Part shown: one piece after another, positions 18,997 through 27,746 of the stretch
Position numbering within the stretch: the stretch's first letter is position 1
Layout: each line of letters opens with the position of its first letter
Assembly: GCF_023502235.1 (NCBI RefSeq)
Contig: NZ_JAMFLY010000001.1
Coordinates: 310,001-374,000 of the forward strand
From: Flagellimonas myxillae
Lineage (GTDB): Bacteria > Bacteroidota > Bacteroidia > Flavobacteriales > Flavobacteriaceae
Direction of reading: 5' to 3'
Length of the DNA: 64,000 nucleotides
Program-made: the position numbers and the translations under genes
Notes under the pieces: generated by a model
Told to the model about the DNA's origin: nothing
The model's database searches: none
The model's input: only the letters and a program-made list of their open reading frames with translations

Positions 18997-19023
18997 AAAA
19001 CCCCGGTATTCACCGGGGTTTTT
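18997..19023. terminator. rho-independent terminator (bidirectional)
   Basis: Stem AAAACCCCGGT / ACCGGGGTTTT with an ATTC loop and a T run on both strands. It separates the convergent DUF4293 gene and the MBL-fold lipoprotein gene. Confidence 0.88.
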
Positions 19024-19040
19024 GTTTCCGGTAACTTTGG

Positions 19041-19979
19041 TTATAATCCAAATTGCTGCTGAAATTGCCCAATTTTAAATCCGTTCTTCAGTACAGAATC
19101 CCGCGCGGCACTTTCTTTTTTCAATAGTGGATTGGTATGGTTAAAATGGATAAAGTGGATTTTTTCTTTTTCCGATGGGGGTAGGGACTTAAAGAGTTCC
19201 ATGCTCTCCACTACAAAAGGATGGGGAATTTCCGATATGTCCCGGCTGTTTATTTCCTCAGCATCAAAAAATGAGGCATCTAAAAAGGCGTAGTCCACCT
19301 TGCCCACTTCTTTGGAAATACTGGTTTCCCATTTTGCCCATTTATCAATATCTGGAATAAAAAGGGCACTTTTATTTGGGCCAATGATCTTAAAGCCCAC
19401 GGTTTCGGAAAACTCATCCCTGTGGGGTACGGTAAAGGGCACTACTTTTAAGTTGGGGGTAAGTTCGACTTCTTGTAAATCCTCCATCTCATTTAATAAG
19501 ATGTTATTTAGGTCCACTAACTGGCTCCATGGACCGTTACTTTCCAAAAAATGTTTCATTTTGGGCATGGCATAAACGGGGACTTGATTACTGCCTAATG
19601 CCTCACGTCCCAAGAACATGAGACCCGTATAATGCCCAATATGGGCATGGGTCAAAAAAATTCCGTTTGGTGTTTCCGGTTCCAATCCCGAAAAAGTTTT
19701 TAGCAGTTTCAACTGTGTGGGCATATCGGGAGTGGCCTCAAACAAATAGGATTTCTTGAACTCCTGGTCCACAACCCCCAAGGATACTACTTTGCGATTG
19801 GCATCTGGGTTTATGAACAATTCTGCACAACAATCACGTTTGCACCCAATATGGGGACTGCCGCCATCTTGAACGGTGCCCAAAACGATCAAAGAAACCT
19901 TACCCGTACTTTGGGAATTGCCATTGTGGTTTCCACAGGAAAAGAGCAATAGGCCAAAACAAATTATCCAGTATTTCAT
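19041..19979 (-). CDS. PqqB-like metallo-beta-lactamase-fold lipoprotein
   Basis: A 312-aa lipoprotein (lipobox Cys15 in LLFSCGN) with an MBL fold resembling PqqB: VLGTVQDGGSPHIGC at the N-terminus, a Cys46/Cys50/Cys51 cluster (CKRDCC), and THAHIGHYTGL at 110-120. The usual metal motif is HxHxDH; here the Asp position is Gly115. A second His (VPHRDEFSETVG) and FIPDIDKW follow, and the C-terminal HFIHFNHTNPLL is present. PqqB is cytoplasmic and sits in pqq operons; no other pqq gene is here and this copy is lipid-anchored. The function is therefore unknown, with hydrolase or oxygenase-like activity possible. It starts 3 bp after the phosphoesterase stop. Confidence 0.8.
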   Translation of the reverse strand: MKYWIICFGLLLFSCGNHNGNSQSTGKVSLIVLGTVQDGGSPHIGCKRDCCAELFINPDANRKVVSLGVVDQEFKKSYLFEATPDMPTQLKLLKTFSGLEPETPNGIFLTHAHIGHYTGLMFLGREALGSNQVPVYAMPKMKHFLESNGPWSQLVDLNNILLNEMEDLQEVELTPNLKVVPFTVPHRDEFSETVGFKIIGPNKSALFIPDIDKWAKWETSISKEVGKVDYAFLDASFFDAEEINSRDISEIPHPFVVESMELFKSLPPSEKEKIHFIHFNHTNPLLKKESAARDSVLKNGFKIGQFQQQFGL

Positions 19980-19982
19980 AAA

Positions 19983-20477
19983 TTATCGTTTTCCCAATTC
20001 AATTACTTCCAAATCCGATATTTTATCACCATCGATTACAAAACGTAACATCGTGCGCACCTGATGGAATCCATACTTTCCACAGGCTCCTGGATTCATG
20101 TGCAGGAGGTTTAGTTTTTTATCGTGCATCACCTTCAAGATATGGGAGTGTCCGCAGATAAAGATTTTGGGAGGCCGTTTTTTGATTTCCTCCTTCACCC
20201 TGCGGTCATATCTATTGGGATATCCTCCAATATGGGTGATCCAAACATCCACCTCTTCACAATAAAACCGATTATGCTCTGGGAATTCCTTTTGTATCAC
20301 ATGGTCATCTATATTCCCATGTACGCCTCGTAAAGGTTTTAACTCCTGGATTTTGTCCGTAACCCCCAAATTTCCAATATCCCCGGCATGCCACACTTCA
20401 TCAGCCTGGGCCACGTATTTTAGAATGGTGTCGTCCAAATGCCCATGGGTGTCGGAAAGCAACAATATTTTGGTCAT
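19983..20477 (-). CDS. YfcE/MJ0936-family metallophosphoesterase
   Basis: A 164-aa cytoplasmic calcineurin-like phosphoesterase. The di-metal motifs are present in order: LLLSDTHGHLDD (D-x-H), WHAGDIGNLG (GD), GVHGNIDD (GN-x-D), THIGGYPNRYD, and FICGHSHILK (GHxH) with LLHMNPGACG near the end. The physiological substrate, probably a small phosphodiester, is unknown. It lies upstream of and tightly spaced with the PqqB-like lipoprotein gene; truA is divergent. Confidence 0.9.
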   Translation of the reverse strand: MTKILLLSDTHGHLDDTILKYVAQADEVWHAGDIGNLGVTDKIQELKPLRGVHGNIDDHVIQKEFPEHNRFYCEEVDVWITHIGGYPNRYDRRVKEEIKKRPPKIFICGHSHILKVMHDKKLNLLHMNPGACGKYGFHQVRTMLRFVIDGDKISDLEVIELGKR

Positions 20478-20565
20478 TACGCTAAAAATATGCTAAAAAT
20501 CAAAAGCAGGATTTCTTTTGGAGGGGATTAAAGTATCTTTAACAACTTAAAAGTAGGGAATCCCA

Positions 20566-21318
20566 TTGAGATATTTTATCCGATTTTCTTATTTCGGAAA
20601 GCCGTACCACGGCTGGCAAAACCAACCCAATGCCATTACCGTCCAGGAGGTGCTGGAAAAGGCACTTTCCACCCTTTTGCGTGAAAAAGTGGAGGTTGTA
20701 GGTGCAGGAAGGACGGATGCCGGGGTACATGCCAAAGAAATGTACGCCCATTTTGATGTTGGGCCCATTGCCGACCCTGGTGAGCTGGTATATCGATTGA
20801 ATGCTTTTCTACCCGAGGCGATTGCCATACAGGAAATAAGAGTGGTTAAGATGGATGCTCATGCCAGGTTTGATGCCGTTGAACGAACCTACGAATATTG
20901 GCTGGTCCAGGAAAAAAATCCGTTTTACGCCGAATATGCCCATTTTGTTTTCCAACCCTTGGATGTACAAGCAATGAACGAGGCTGCCAAGTACTTGCTG
21001 GCACATACCGACTTTGAATGCTTTTCCAAGTCCAATTCTGATGTGAAGACCTTTAATTGTGATGTGCGAAAGGCCATCTGGGAAAGCAGGGAGGACAAAT
21101 TGGTTTTTACCATTACCGCGGATAGATTTCTGAGAAATATGGTCCGTGCGGTTGTGGGTACCCTATTGGATGTGGGCTTGGGCAAAATGGAAACTGGGAA
21201 AATAAACGACATACTTGCAAGCAAAGACCGCGGCCAGGCCGGAGTCTCCGTACCTGCAAAAGGATTATATTTGACAGCCGTCTCCTATCCTAAAAATATT
21301 TTTGATGAGCAAAAGTGA
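20566..21318 (+). CDS. truA: tRNA pseudouridine(38-40) synthase TruA
   Basis: Isomerises uridines 38-40 in the anticodon stem-loop of many tRNAs. The 250-aa product has the catalytic Asp51 in GAGRTDAGVHA, the FSYFGKPYHGWQNQ start region, and the RFLRNMVRAVVGTLLDVG motif. The start codon read here is TTG (MRYFIRFSYFG), as no ATG lies at the right place. The 3' end overlaps the start of the ABC transporter gene, implying co-translation. Confidence 0.95.
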   Translation: MRYFIRFSYFGKPYHGWQNQPNAITVQEVLEKALSTLLREKVEVVGAGRTDAGVHAKEMYAHFDVGPIADPGELVYRLNAFLPEAIAIQEIRVVKMDAHARFDAVERTYEYWLVQEKNPFYAEYAHFVFQPLDVQAMNEAAKYLLAHTDFECFSKSNSDVKTFNCDVRKAIWESREDKLVFTITADRFLRNMVRAVVGTLLDVGLGKMETGKINDILASKDRGQAGVSVPAKGLYLTAVSYPKNIFDEQK

Positions 21319-23077
21319 CGAAATAGGCAAAGCGTTTGATTTTGGTTTGTTCAAAAGGGTGTTTGCCCATACCAAACCCTATAGGGGCATATTTTGGTTG
21401 GTGGCATTTGTGGCCATTTTGTCTGCCGGTTTTGCCGTATTAACCCCTGTTCTTGTTCGGGACGTTATCAATAAGGCCCTTACCGCCAAAGATGGTGGTT
21501 TATTGGAGTTTTTGGTATTGGCCATGTTGGGGGTGCTCGTAGGGCAGGTAATCTGCCAGCTTTTGTTTAACTACTACGCCAATTTGTTGGGAGAATCCGT
21601 GATTAAGGATATCCGGGTAAACCTGTTCCAACGGATGATGGGCTTTAAAATGACCTATTTTGACAATTCCTCTATCGGGGTTTTGGTGACCCGTGCAGTC
21701 GCTGATATGCAGCGTATTGGTGAAATTTTCAGCCAAGGGTTCTTTGTGATAGTGGCTGATACGCTCAAAATGCTGTCCGCGGCGGCGATTATGCTCATCA
21801 TCAATTGGAAATTGGCCTTGATTGTGTTTGCCATTCTACCGGTGATTCTTATTGCTACCCGCTTGTTTCAGCAAGCCATGAAAGTTGCGTTTATAGAAGT
21901 GCGGGCCCAAGTGGCCAACTTAAATTCCTTTGTGCAGGAGCGCATTGCCGGTATGAAGATTGTACAACTTTTTAACCGGGAAGAAATTGAAAAGGAAAAA
22001 TTCCGGAACATCAATGAAAAACATCAAAATGCGTGGTTACGTACGGTTTGGTACAACTCTATATTTTTCCCCATAGCAGAGATATCCTATTCAATAGGAA
22101 TAGGATTGGTGGTGTATTTTGGGGTTATCCAGAATATAGAAAATGTTGGATTAAACGATACAGGTTCCATTTTTGCTTTCTTTTTCTTGATGGATTTACT
22201 GTTCCGTCCCCTTCGACAAATTGCCGATAAGTTCAATACCCTACAGATGGGGATGGTGGCTGCCAATAGGGTGTTTGGAATCTTGGATACCGACAGCAAG
22301 ATTGCGGACGATGGAACACTCGAAAGGGAAAATGTAAAGGGAGACATCGTTTTCTCGGACGTTCGTTTTGGTTATTTGGAAAATGAAGAAGTGCTCCATG
22401 GAATCTCTTTTGATGTAAAGGCTGGGGAAACCGTTGCCATTGTGGGCGCCACGGGGGCCGGAAAATCCACGATCATTAATTTGCTCAATCGGTTTTATGA
22501 AATTAATTCAGGCGCTATTCTGATAGATGGGCACAATATTAAGGACTTCACTTTGAGGTCGCTCCGCTCCCACATTGCCATTGTGCTGCAAGATGTCTTT
22601 TTGTTTGCGGATTCCATTGCCAACAACATCTCCTTACGCGATGTGTCGGTGACTTTGGAGCATATCGAAAATGCGGCCAAACAAATTGGGGTGCACGAAT
22701 TTATTTCCAGCCTTCCGAAAGGGTATCAATACAATGTGAAGGAAAGGGGAACCATGCTATCCAGCGGACAACGGCAGCTAATTGCCTTTTTGCGAGCCTA
22801 TGTTAGTAATCCCAGCATCCTGATTTTGGATGAGGCCACCTCGTCCGTTGACACTTATTCGGAACAATTGATACAACAGGCTACGGACAAAATAACTGAG
22901 GGCAGGACTTCCATTATTATAGCGCACCGTCTGGCCACAATTAAAAAAGCGGACAAAATCATCGTTATGGATGCAGGTCAAATTGTGGAAATAGGCAACC
23001 ATCAGGAGCTGCTGAAAAAAGGCGGATACTACAGCGATTTGTACGAAGCACAATTTTTGGCGGAGGAAGTAGCCTAG
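21305..23077 (+). CDS. ABC transporter, fused permease and ATPase (MsbA/exporter type)
   Basis: A 590-aa half-transporter of the exporter class; it would dimerise in the inner membrane. Six transmembrane helices occupy about residues 20-310, followed by the nucleotide-binding domain with Walker A GATGAGKST, Q-loop IVLQDVFLF, signature LSSGQRQ, Walker B ILILDEATSSVDT and the His switch IIAHRLAT. The substrate (lipid, drug or peptide) cannot be read. The frame also has a TTG one codon earlier; the ATG at 21305 is preferred. It overlaps the truA 3' end by 14 bp. Confidence 0.93.
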   Translation: MSKSDEIGKAFDFGLFKRVFAHTKPYRGIFWLVAFVAILSAGFAVLTPVLVRDVINKALTAKDGGLLEFLVLAMLGVLVGQVICQLLFNYYANLLGESVIKDIRVNLFQRMMGFKMTYFDNSSIGVLVTRAVADMQRIGEIFSQGFFVIVADTLKMLSAAAIMLIINWKLALIVFAILPVILIATRLFQQAMKVAFIEVRAQVANLNSFVQERIAGMKIVQLFNREEIEKEKFRNINEKHQNAWLRTVWYNSIFFPIAEISYSIGIGLVVYFGVIQNIENVGLNDTGSIFAFFFLMDLLFRPLRQIADKFNTLQMGMVAANRVFGILDTDSKIADDGTLERENVKGDIVFSDVRFGYLENEEVLHGISFDVKAGETVAIVGATGAGKSTIINLLNRFYEINSGAILIDGHNIKDFTLRSLRSHIAIVLQDVFLFADSIANNISLRDVSVTLEHIENAAKQIGVHEFISSLPKGYQYNVKERGTMLSSGQRQLIAFLRAYVSNPSILILDEATSSVDTYSEQLIQQATDKITEGRTSIIIAHRLATIKKADKIIVMDAGQIVEIGNHQELLKKGGYYSDLYEAQFLAEEVA

Positions 23078-23085
23078 ACTATTGA

Positions 23086-23850
23086 CTATTTAGGAGCTAA
23101 ATCCTCAATGGAAACTAATCCGGTCATCAAAGAAATGATGACAATGACGGCCCCAATTCCCATCATAACTATTATTAAGAGGACAAAATAAACCAGACCT
23201 CTCCAAAAGGTACCCCAAAATCGCAATTGGTGCATTCGCGCCAAAGCATAGAACTGGTATATGACCAGAAATATTAGAAACCCAAAATTGAACACATCAA
23301 ATTTGATGGGGAACAGGCCTAAAAACAGGATGTAGGTAACAACCTGAACGTAAGAAGCTTGTCCGATGATATAGGCATTGGCCACCAAATGTTCGGTGTA
23401 ATTGAATTTCTTGGTCCCGCTAAAGAGCATCCAAGTCATAAGTGCGTAAAGCGGCATGCTCATGTAGGCCAAAAGAGCCTGAAAATCGAATATAAAGTTT
23501 AATTGGGGAGCTGCTTCGTTGTTGAAACTGCTCTCGGTAAGGTTGATGTGATACACATCCCGAAGCACAAAAAACATTATCCCGGACAGGGTAATGGCAA
23601 TGGCAAAATAGCCCACGGGGTTCATATATCTCCTACGAGTCCCTGAAATGTAGGAAAGAATAACTTCTTCGGGCTTGGAGCACAGTTTTTTAAAGGTTTT
23701 CAGGAAGGTATTGTCCATGTTGAATACCTGAAAACTAACATCCTGCCAAACATTTTTTAAGGTAAGTCGGTTCCGAATGACCTTGGCGCCACAGGCGTTG
23801 CAATAGCGGTCCGTGGGTTGCAGTGCATTATTGCAATTTTTGCACTCCAT
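23086..23850 (-). CDS. DUF3667 family membrane protein with zinc ribbon
   Basis: A 254-aa protein. The N-terminus has a zinc-ribbon (CKNCNNALQPTDRYCNACG), then a conserved segment (TLKNVWQDVSFQVFNMDN) and about four to five transmembrane helices (YFAIAITLSGIMFFVL, LLAYMSMPLYALMTWML, YVQVVTYILFLGLF, LVYFVLLIIVMMGIGAVIVI). This matches DUF3667; the function is unknown. Its ATG follows the cdaA stop with no gap, so the two are translationally coupled, hinting at a link with c-di-AMP signalling, which is inference. Confidence 0.85.
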   Translation of the reverse strand: MECKNCNNALQPTDRYCNACGAKVIRNRLTLKNVWQDVSFQVFNMDNTFLKTFKKLCSKPEEVILSYISGTRRRYMNPVGYFAIAITLSGIMFFVLRDVYHINLTESSFNNEAAPQLNFIFDFQALLAYMSMPLYALMTWMLFSGTKKFNYTEHLVANAYIIGQASYVQVVTYILFLGLFPIKFDVFNFGFLIFLVIYQFYALARMHQLRFWGTFWRGLVYFVLLIIVMMGIGAVIVIISLMTGLVSIEDLAPK

Positions 23851-24636
23851 TTATTCCAAATCCTTTTTGATAAGGGCCGTAAGCTGATCAAGTCCCTTAT
23901 ATGGAACAAACTCTCCATTTTTGATATAGGAAATGGAGCCTGTTTCCTCACTGACCACCAAACAGATAGCATCTGTTTTTTCCGTAATTCCAACGGCGGC
24001 CCTATGTCGCAATCCAAATCGTAATGGGATGTTTCTGTCATTGGAAACAGGAAGTATCACCCGTGTTGCCGTAATGTAATTGTCCTGGATTATGGCCGCC
24101 CCATCATGAAGGGGGCTGTTTTTAAAGAAGATGCTTTCGAGGATGGGTTGGGTAATCTCAATATTCATGCTGTCACCAGAAGACTTGAAGAAGTCAAGTG
24201 GATTTGTACGTTCCAAAACCAAAATCGCTCCTGTTTTCGACATTCCCATTTTTTCACAGGCTGCAATAACTGCCTCCACGTTGGTGTCGGTGGGCATAGC
24301 TTCCTGTTTTAGGAACTTGAAGTGACGCGTAAAATTCCTTTTGGCGGCAAAATTGGTAGAACCGATCATCAACAAAAACTTCCTGATTTCTTGTTGAAAT
24401 ACGATGATCAAGGCTATAAGTCCGATATTCATAAAACCGCCGACCATGCTGCTGATCATTTTCATTTGTAGTAGTTCGGTGAGCTTCCAAAGCGCCCACA
24501 CGATAACGATGCCAATGAAAATATTGATGGCCACAGTTCCTTTGACCAATTTGTAAATGTAGTAGAGTAGCGCGGCCACTAGCACGATGTCGATGACATC
24601 GGTAATTTTGAATTCAATAAAATTTAGGAAATCCAA
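23851..24636 (-). CDS. cdaA: diadenylate cyclase CdaA
   Basis: Makes the second messenger c-di-AMP from two ATP at the inner membrane. The protein has three N-terminal helices (ITDVIDIVLVAALLYYIYKL, AINIFIGIVIVWALWKL, GGFMNIGLIALIIVFQQEIR) and the DAC domain with LVLERTNPLDFF, FFKNSPLHDGAAIIQ and LRFGLRHRAAVGITE, the DGA and RHR catalytic motifs. The family N-terminus MDFLNFIEFK corresponds here to a TTG at 24636 (261 aa). An ATG at 24723 would add 29 residues and overlap folP, which is less likely. It is downstream of folP and coupled to the DUF3667 gene. Confidence 0.92.
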   Translation of the reverse strand: MDFLNFIEFKITDVIDIVLVAALLYYIYKLVKGTVAINIFIGIVIVWALWKLTELLQMKMISSMVGGFMNIGLIALIIVFQQEIRKFLLMIGSTNFAAKRNFTRHFKFLKQEAMPTDTNVEAVIAACEKMGMSKTGAILVLERTNPLDFFKSSGDSMNIEITQPILESIFFKNSPLHDGAAIIQDNYITATRVILPVSNDRNIPLRFGLRHRAAVGITEKTDAICLVVSEETGSISYIKNGEFVPYKGLDQLTALIKKDLE

Positions 24637-24680
24637 CCGCAGTGTTTTTGTAAAATTAGAAAAAAAAGCAGAACCTGAAA

Positions 24681-25514
24681 TTAGAGTGAATTGGCTTTCA
24701 ATTCTTGAACCAAGGTAACACATTCCATAGCTTCCCGAACATCATGTGCCCTCAATATATTGGCTCCCTTTAGGAGCGCTATGGTATGGAGGGAGGTTGT
24801 GCCGTTCAAGGCTTCTTTGGACGATGCTCCCAAAATCTTGTAGATCATGGATTTTCTACTTAGACCTACGAGCAGGGGCAAACCAAAGGTTTGAAACAAA
24901 TCCAAATGGTTCAGTAGCGTATAATTTTGATTCGTGGTCTTTGCAAAACCAAAGCCTGGGTCAATAATAATATCGTTGATTTTTAAGGAAGCAGCCGCTT
25001 TTATCTTCTCGGCAAAGTACAATTTAAGGTCTTGGATCAGGTCGTCGTAAACCGTCTGTTTTTGCATAGATTGGGGAGTGCCTTTTAAGTGCATCATGAT
25101 ATAAGGAACCTGATGCTTTGCAACAGTATTGAACATTTCTTCATCCAGGTTTCCCGCAGAGATATCGTTGATTATTGCGGCACCGGCCTCGATGCTCAAT
25201 GTAGCGACCTTGCTTCTAAAAGTATCGATGGAGATTAAGGTGTCGGGAAAATTCTTAAGGATCAATTCCACTATCGGGAGCATGCGTTGTAGTTCCACAT
25301 CTTCAGGAACATGCTCCGCCCCGGGTCTGGAACTATAGGCACCCATGTCGATAAAAGTTGCTCCATCGGACAACATGTTTTCGACCCGTTTCAAAATGGC
25401 ATTTTCATCCTTGTACCGGCCTCCGTCATAAAATGAGTCTGGGGTGAGGTTTAGAATCCCCATCACTTTCGGTTGGCCAAGGTCAATAAGCTTTCCCTTG
25501 CAGTTTATCGTCAT
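24681..25514 (-). CDS. folP: dihydropteroate synthase
   Basis: Joins p-aminobenzoate to dihydropterin pyrophosphate in folate synthesis; the sulfonamide target. The 277-aa TIM barrel shows GILNLTPDSFYDGG, IDMGAYSSRPGAE, IDTFRSKVA, NDISAGN, MMHLKGTPQSMQ, DPGFGFAKT, GLSRKS and RAHDVREA. It starts the leftward set folP-cdaA-DUF3667; 44 bp separate it from the chosen cdaA start. Confidence 0.96.
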   Translation of the reverse strand: MTINCKGKLIDLGQPKVMGILNLTPDSFYDGGRYKDENAILKRVENMLSDGATFIDMGAYSSRPGAEHVPEDVELQRMLPIVELILKNFPDTLISIDTFRSKVATLSIEAGAAIINDISAGNLDEEMFNTVAKHQVPYIMMHLKGTPQSMQKQTVYDDLIQDLKLYFAEKIKAAASLKINDIIIDPGFGFAKTTNQNYTLLNHLDLFQTFGLPLLVGLSRKSMIYKILGASSKEALNGTTSLHTIALLKGANILRAHDVREAMECVTLVQELKANSL

Positions 25515-25542
25515 AAAAAATAGGTGCTTTGTTGGGTTTGAT

Positions 25543-25550
25543 TATCTTTG
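25543..25550 (+). promoter_or_regulatory. -7 element TATCTTTG for the DUF1599 gene
   Basis: Matches TAnnTTTG, 60 bp before the DUF1599 start in the divergent gap with folP. No TTG lies at 19-base spacing. Confidence 0.3.
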
Positions 25551-25609
25551 GCAAGGTGCTATTGTGCGCCTTATGTTTGGACGAAATTTACGCAAATTAG
25601 CAAGAATAG

Positions 25610-26155
25610 ATGCAGCAGACCTCCCAACAATTCGATGCAGTGATCAACACCTGCAGGGAACTCTTTTTAAAAAAGACAAAAGATTATGGAACGGCATGGC
25701 GCATTTTGCGACTTCCATCGCTGACCGACCAAATTTTTATCAAAGCCCAACGCATTCGAAGTTTGCAGCAAAATGAAGTCCGAAAGGTGGATGAAGGGGA
25801 ACAATCTGAATTTGTCGGGATTATTAATTACGCCATTATGGCCTTGATCCAATTGCAAAAAGGCGTTGCCGAACAACCCGATCTGGACGAAGCAGAGGCC
25901 ATTGCACTTTACGATAAGGAGGTACTGACCGCCAAAACGCTGATGGAAAACAAGAACCACGATTATGGCGAAGCATGGCGCGATATGCGGGTTAGCTCAC
26001 TTACGGACCTGATTCTCCAAAAACTGCTTCGCGTTAAGCAAATTGAGGATAATCAAGGGGAAACCTTGGTTAGCGAAGGTATTGATGCCAATTATCAGGA
26101 CATTATCAATTATGCGGTTTTTGCACTGATACACCTAAGTCAAAATTCCAAATAA
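25610..26155 (+). CDS. DUF1599 family protein
   Basis: A 181-aa cytoplasmic protein with two tandem copies of one motif: KTKDYGTAWRILRLPSLTDQ near residue 23 and NKNHDYGEAWRDMRVSSLTD near 113, each followed by a helical segment (IIKAQRIRSLQ-type and LLRVKQIE) and an IINYAIMALIQL/IINYAVFALIHL helix. This internal duplication is characteristic of DUF1599, which belongs to the nucleotide-modification-associated group by annotation; no activity is established. It is oriented divergently from folP. Confidence 0.88.
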   Translation: MQQTSQQFDAVINTCRELFLKKTKDYGTAWRILRLPSLTDQIFIKAQRIRSLQQNEVRKVDEGEQSEFVGIINYAIMALIQLQKGVAEQPDLDEAEAIALYDKEVLTAKTLMENKNHDYGEAWRDMRVSSLTDLILQKLLRVKQIEDNQGETLVSEGIDANYQDIINYAVFALIHLSQNSK

Positions 26156-26179
26156 CAATTCCCAAATCACAACTTATGC

Positions 26180-26533
26180 ATGGTAAACGACAAAATTTAT
26201 GATTTAGAAGAACGGACGTTTAAATTTGCAAAAGCCTGTAGAAAATTTGTAAAATCCCTCAACCAAACCATTGGAAATGTTGAGGATGGAAAGCAGTTGA
26301 TTCGTTCGTCTGGATCTGTAGGTGCAAATTATATTGAAGCAAATGAAAAGCTTGGGGACAAGGATTTTTATTTCAGGCTTAAAATTGCAAGAAAGGAAGC
26401 TAAGGAATCTGGGTTTTGGTTACGACTTTTGTAGGATGGTAATCGGGATAAAGAAACTGTAATCCAAGAATTAATCGATGAATCCATAGCATTAAGGAAG
26501 ATTTTGTCTTCTATAATAAATAGAGCCAAATAA
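26180..26533 (+). pseudogene. four-helix bundle (23S rRNA IVP-like) gene with in-frame TAG
   Basis: The first 84 codons (MVNDKIYDLEERTFKFAKAC, RSSGSVGANYIEANE, FYFRLKIARKEAKESGFWLR) match the four-helix-bundle family often named 23S rRNA intervening sequence proteins or S23, usually about 115-120 aa. A TAG at 26432-26434 interrupts it, but the same frame continues without shift (DGNRDKETVIQELIDESIAL) to a TAA at 26531-26533, giving the expected full length of 117 positions. So a single nonsense change separates it from an intact gene. It may be a decaying copy, or the short form may be stable. Low-complexity repeats flank both sides. Confidence 0.8.
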
Positions 26534-26556
26534 CCCTTTTTTCCATCTAATTCTAA

Positions 26557-26617
26557 ATTTGGAATTTGGAATTTGGAGCTTGGAATTTGGAATTTGGAGC
26601 TTGGGGCTTGGAATTTG
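26557..26617 (+). repeat. tandem repeat of GGAATTTGG / GGAGCTT units
   Basis: Two exact 21-bp copies (26561-26581 and 26582-26602), each made of two GGAATTTGG-type units plus GGAGCTT, followed by a partial copy. It lies directly after the interrupted IVP-like gene. Related CCAAATTCC-like sequence appears before that gene (about 26143-26170). Confidence 0.8.
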
Positions 26618-26648
26618 CCCATAGAATGGAATTATACTTTAAAGAAAT

Positions 26649-27746
26649 ATGAAATACTTGGTTTGGATATCCCGCATAATAGTTGGGATTTTATTTATTA
26701 TCAGTGGCCTAATCAAGCTAAACGACCCCGTCGGTTTTTCCTTTAAACTTGAAGAATACTTTAGTCAAGGGGTTTTGGACCTTCCTTTTTTGATGCCCAT
26801 GGCTTTGGCAATATCCATTTTTGTGGTAATTGTTGAAGTACTGCTGGGGGTGTTGCTTTTGATAGGTTTTAAACCCAAGTTTACAGTTTGGAGTCTTTTG
26901 CTAATGATTGTCTTTTTTACCTTTTTGACATTCTATTCCGCTTACTTTAACAAGGTTACGGATTGCGGTTGTTTTGGGGATGCCATCAAACTAACTCCTT
27001 GGGAGTCATTTACAAAGGATGTGATATTATTGGGGTTGATTTTGATTCTATTTTTCGGACGGAATTATATCAAACCGCTTTTTAATGATAAAACCAATTG
27101 GATAGTGGGTGGGGCCTCATTGCTTGCCTGCATACTTTTTGCAAATCAGGTGTTGAATCATCTCCCTTCGGTAGATTTTAGGCCCTATAAAATAGGGGCC
27201 AACATTCAAGAAGGAATGTCGGTGCCCGAAGATGCGCCCAAACCTCTTTACGAATATGCCTGGAGGTTCAAGGTGAATGGGGAGGATAAAATTGTGGTCA
27301 CCCATGGGGAATATCCCTCCGTTGACGGTGAGTTTGTAGACGTGGAAACCACCGAAATCCAAAAAGGGTATGAACCTCCCGTTCATGACTTCACGATAGA
27401 ACAACAAGGAGTTGATTTTGCCGCCGAACTTTTGGAGGAGGAAAAACTGTTGATGGTAGTTGCCTACGATTTGGCCAAGAGCAAAAAGGACTACTTTGCC
27501 GAAGTGGCAGAAATAGCCCAAAATGCCGCCGCCAAAGGTTTTAAGGTAATAGGGATGTCAGCTTCCAGCGACAATCAGTCCAAGGAACTGAAAAACAAAT
27601 ACAATCTTGGATTCGATTTTTATTTTACCGACGAAACCACATTGAAAACAATCGTGCGTTCCAATCCAGCTGTGCTGGTAGTAAGCAGGGGTACAATTTT
27701 GCAAAAGGTACACCACAACGATTTGGACGAGCTAAAACTTGATTGA
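26649..27746 (+). CDS. BT_3928-like DoxX/MauE-type membrane protein
   Basis: A 365-aa inner-membrane protein. The N-terminal half has four to five helices of the DoxX/MauE type (SRIIVGILFIISGLIKLNDP, FVVIVEVLLGVLLLIGF) with the motif DCGCFGD carrying Cys106 and Cys108. A fifth helix precedes a soluble C-terminal domain with thioredoxin-like secondary structure (KGFKVIGMSASSDNQSKEL, NLGFDFYFTDETTLKTIVR, NPAVLVVSRGTI) but no CxxC. A redox partner role is suggested by family; the function is not shown. tpiA follows 88 bp downstream. Confidence 0.82.
   Translation: MKYLVWISRIIVGILFIISGLIKLNDPVGFSFKLEEYFSQGVLDLPFLMPMALAISIFVVIVEVLLGVLLLIGFKPKFTVWSLLLMIVFFTFLTFYSAYFNKVTDCGCFGDAIKLTPWESFTKDVILLGLILILFFGRNYIKPLFNDKTNWIVGGASLLACILFANQVLNHLPSVDFRPYKIGANIQEGMSVPEDAPKPLYEYAWRFKVNGEDKIVVTHGEYPSVDGEFVDVETTEIQKGYEPPVHDFTIEQQGVDFAAELLEEEKLLMVVAYDLAKSKKDYFAEVAEIAQNAAAKGFKVIGMSASSDNQSKELKNKYNLGFDFYFTDETTLKTIVRSNPAVLVVSRGTILQKVHHNDLDELKLD

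Noticed and set aside
24637-24723. Longer cdaA start at ATG 24723
   Set aside because: It would overlap folP by 43 bp and add residues unlike the family N-terminus, which begins at the TTG at 24636.
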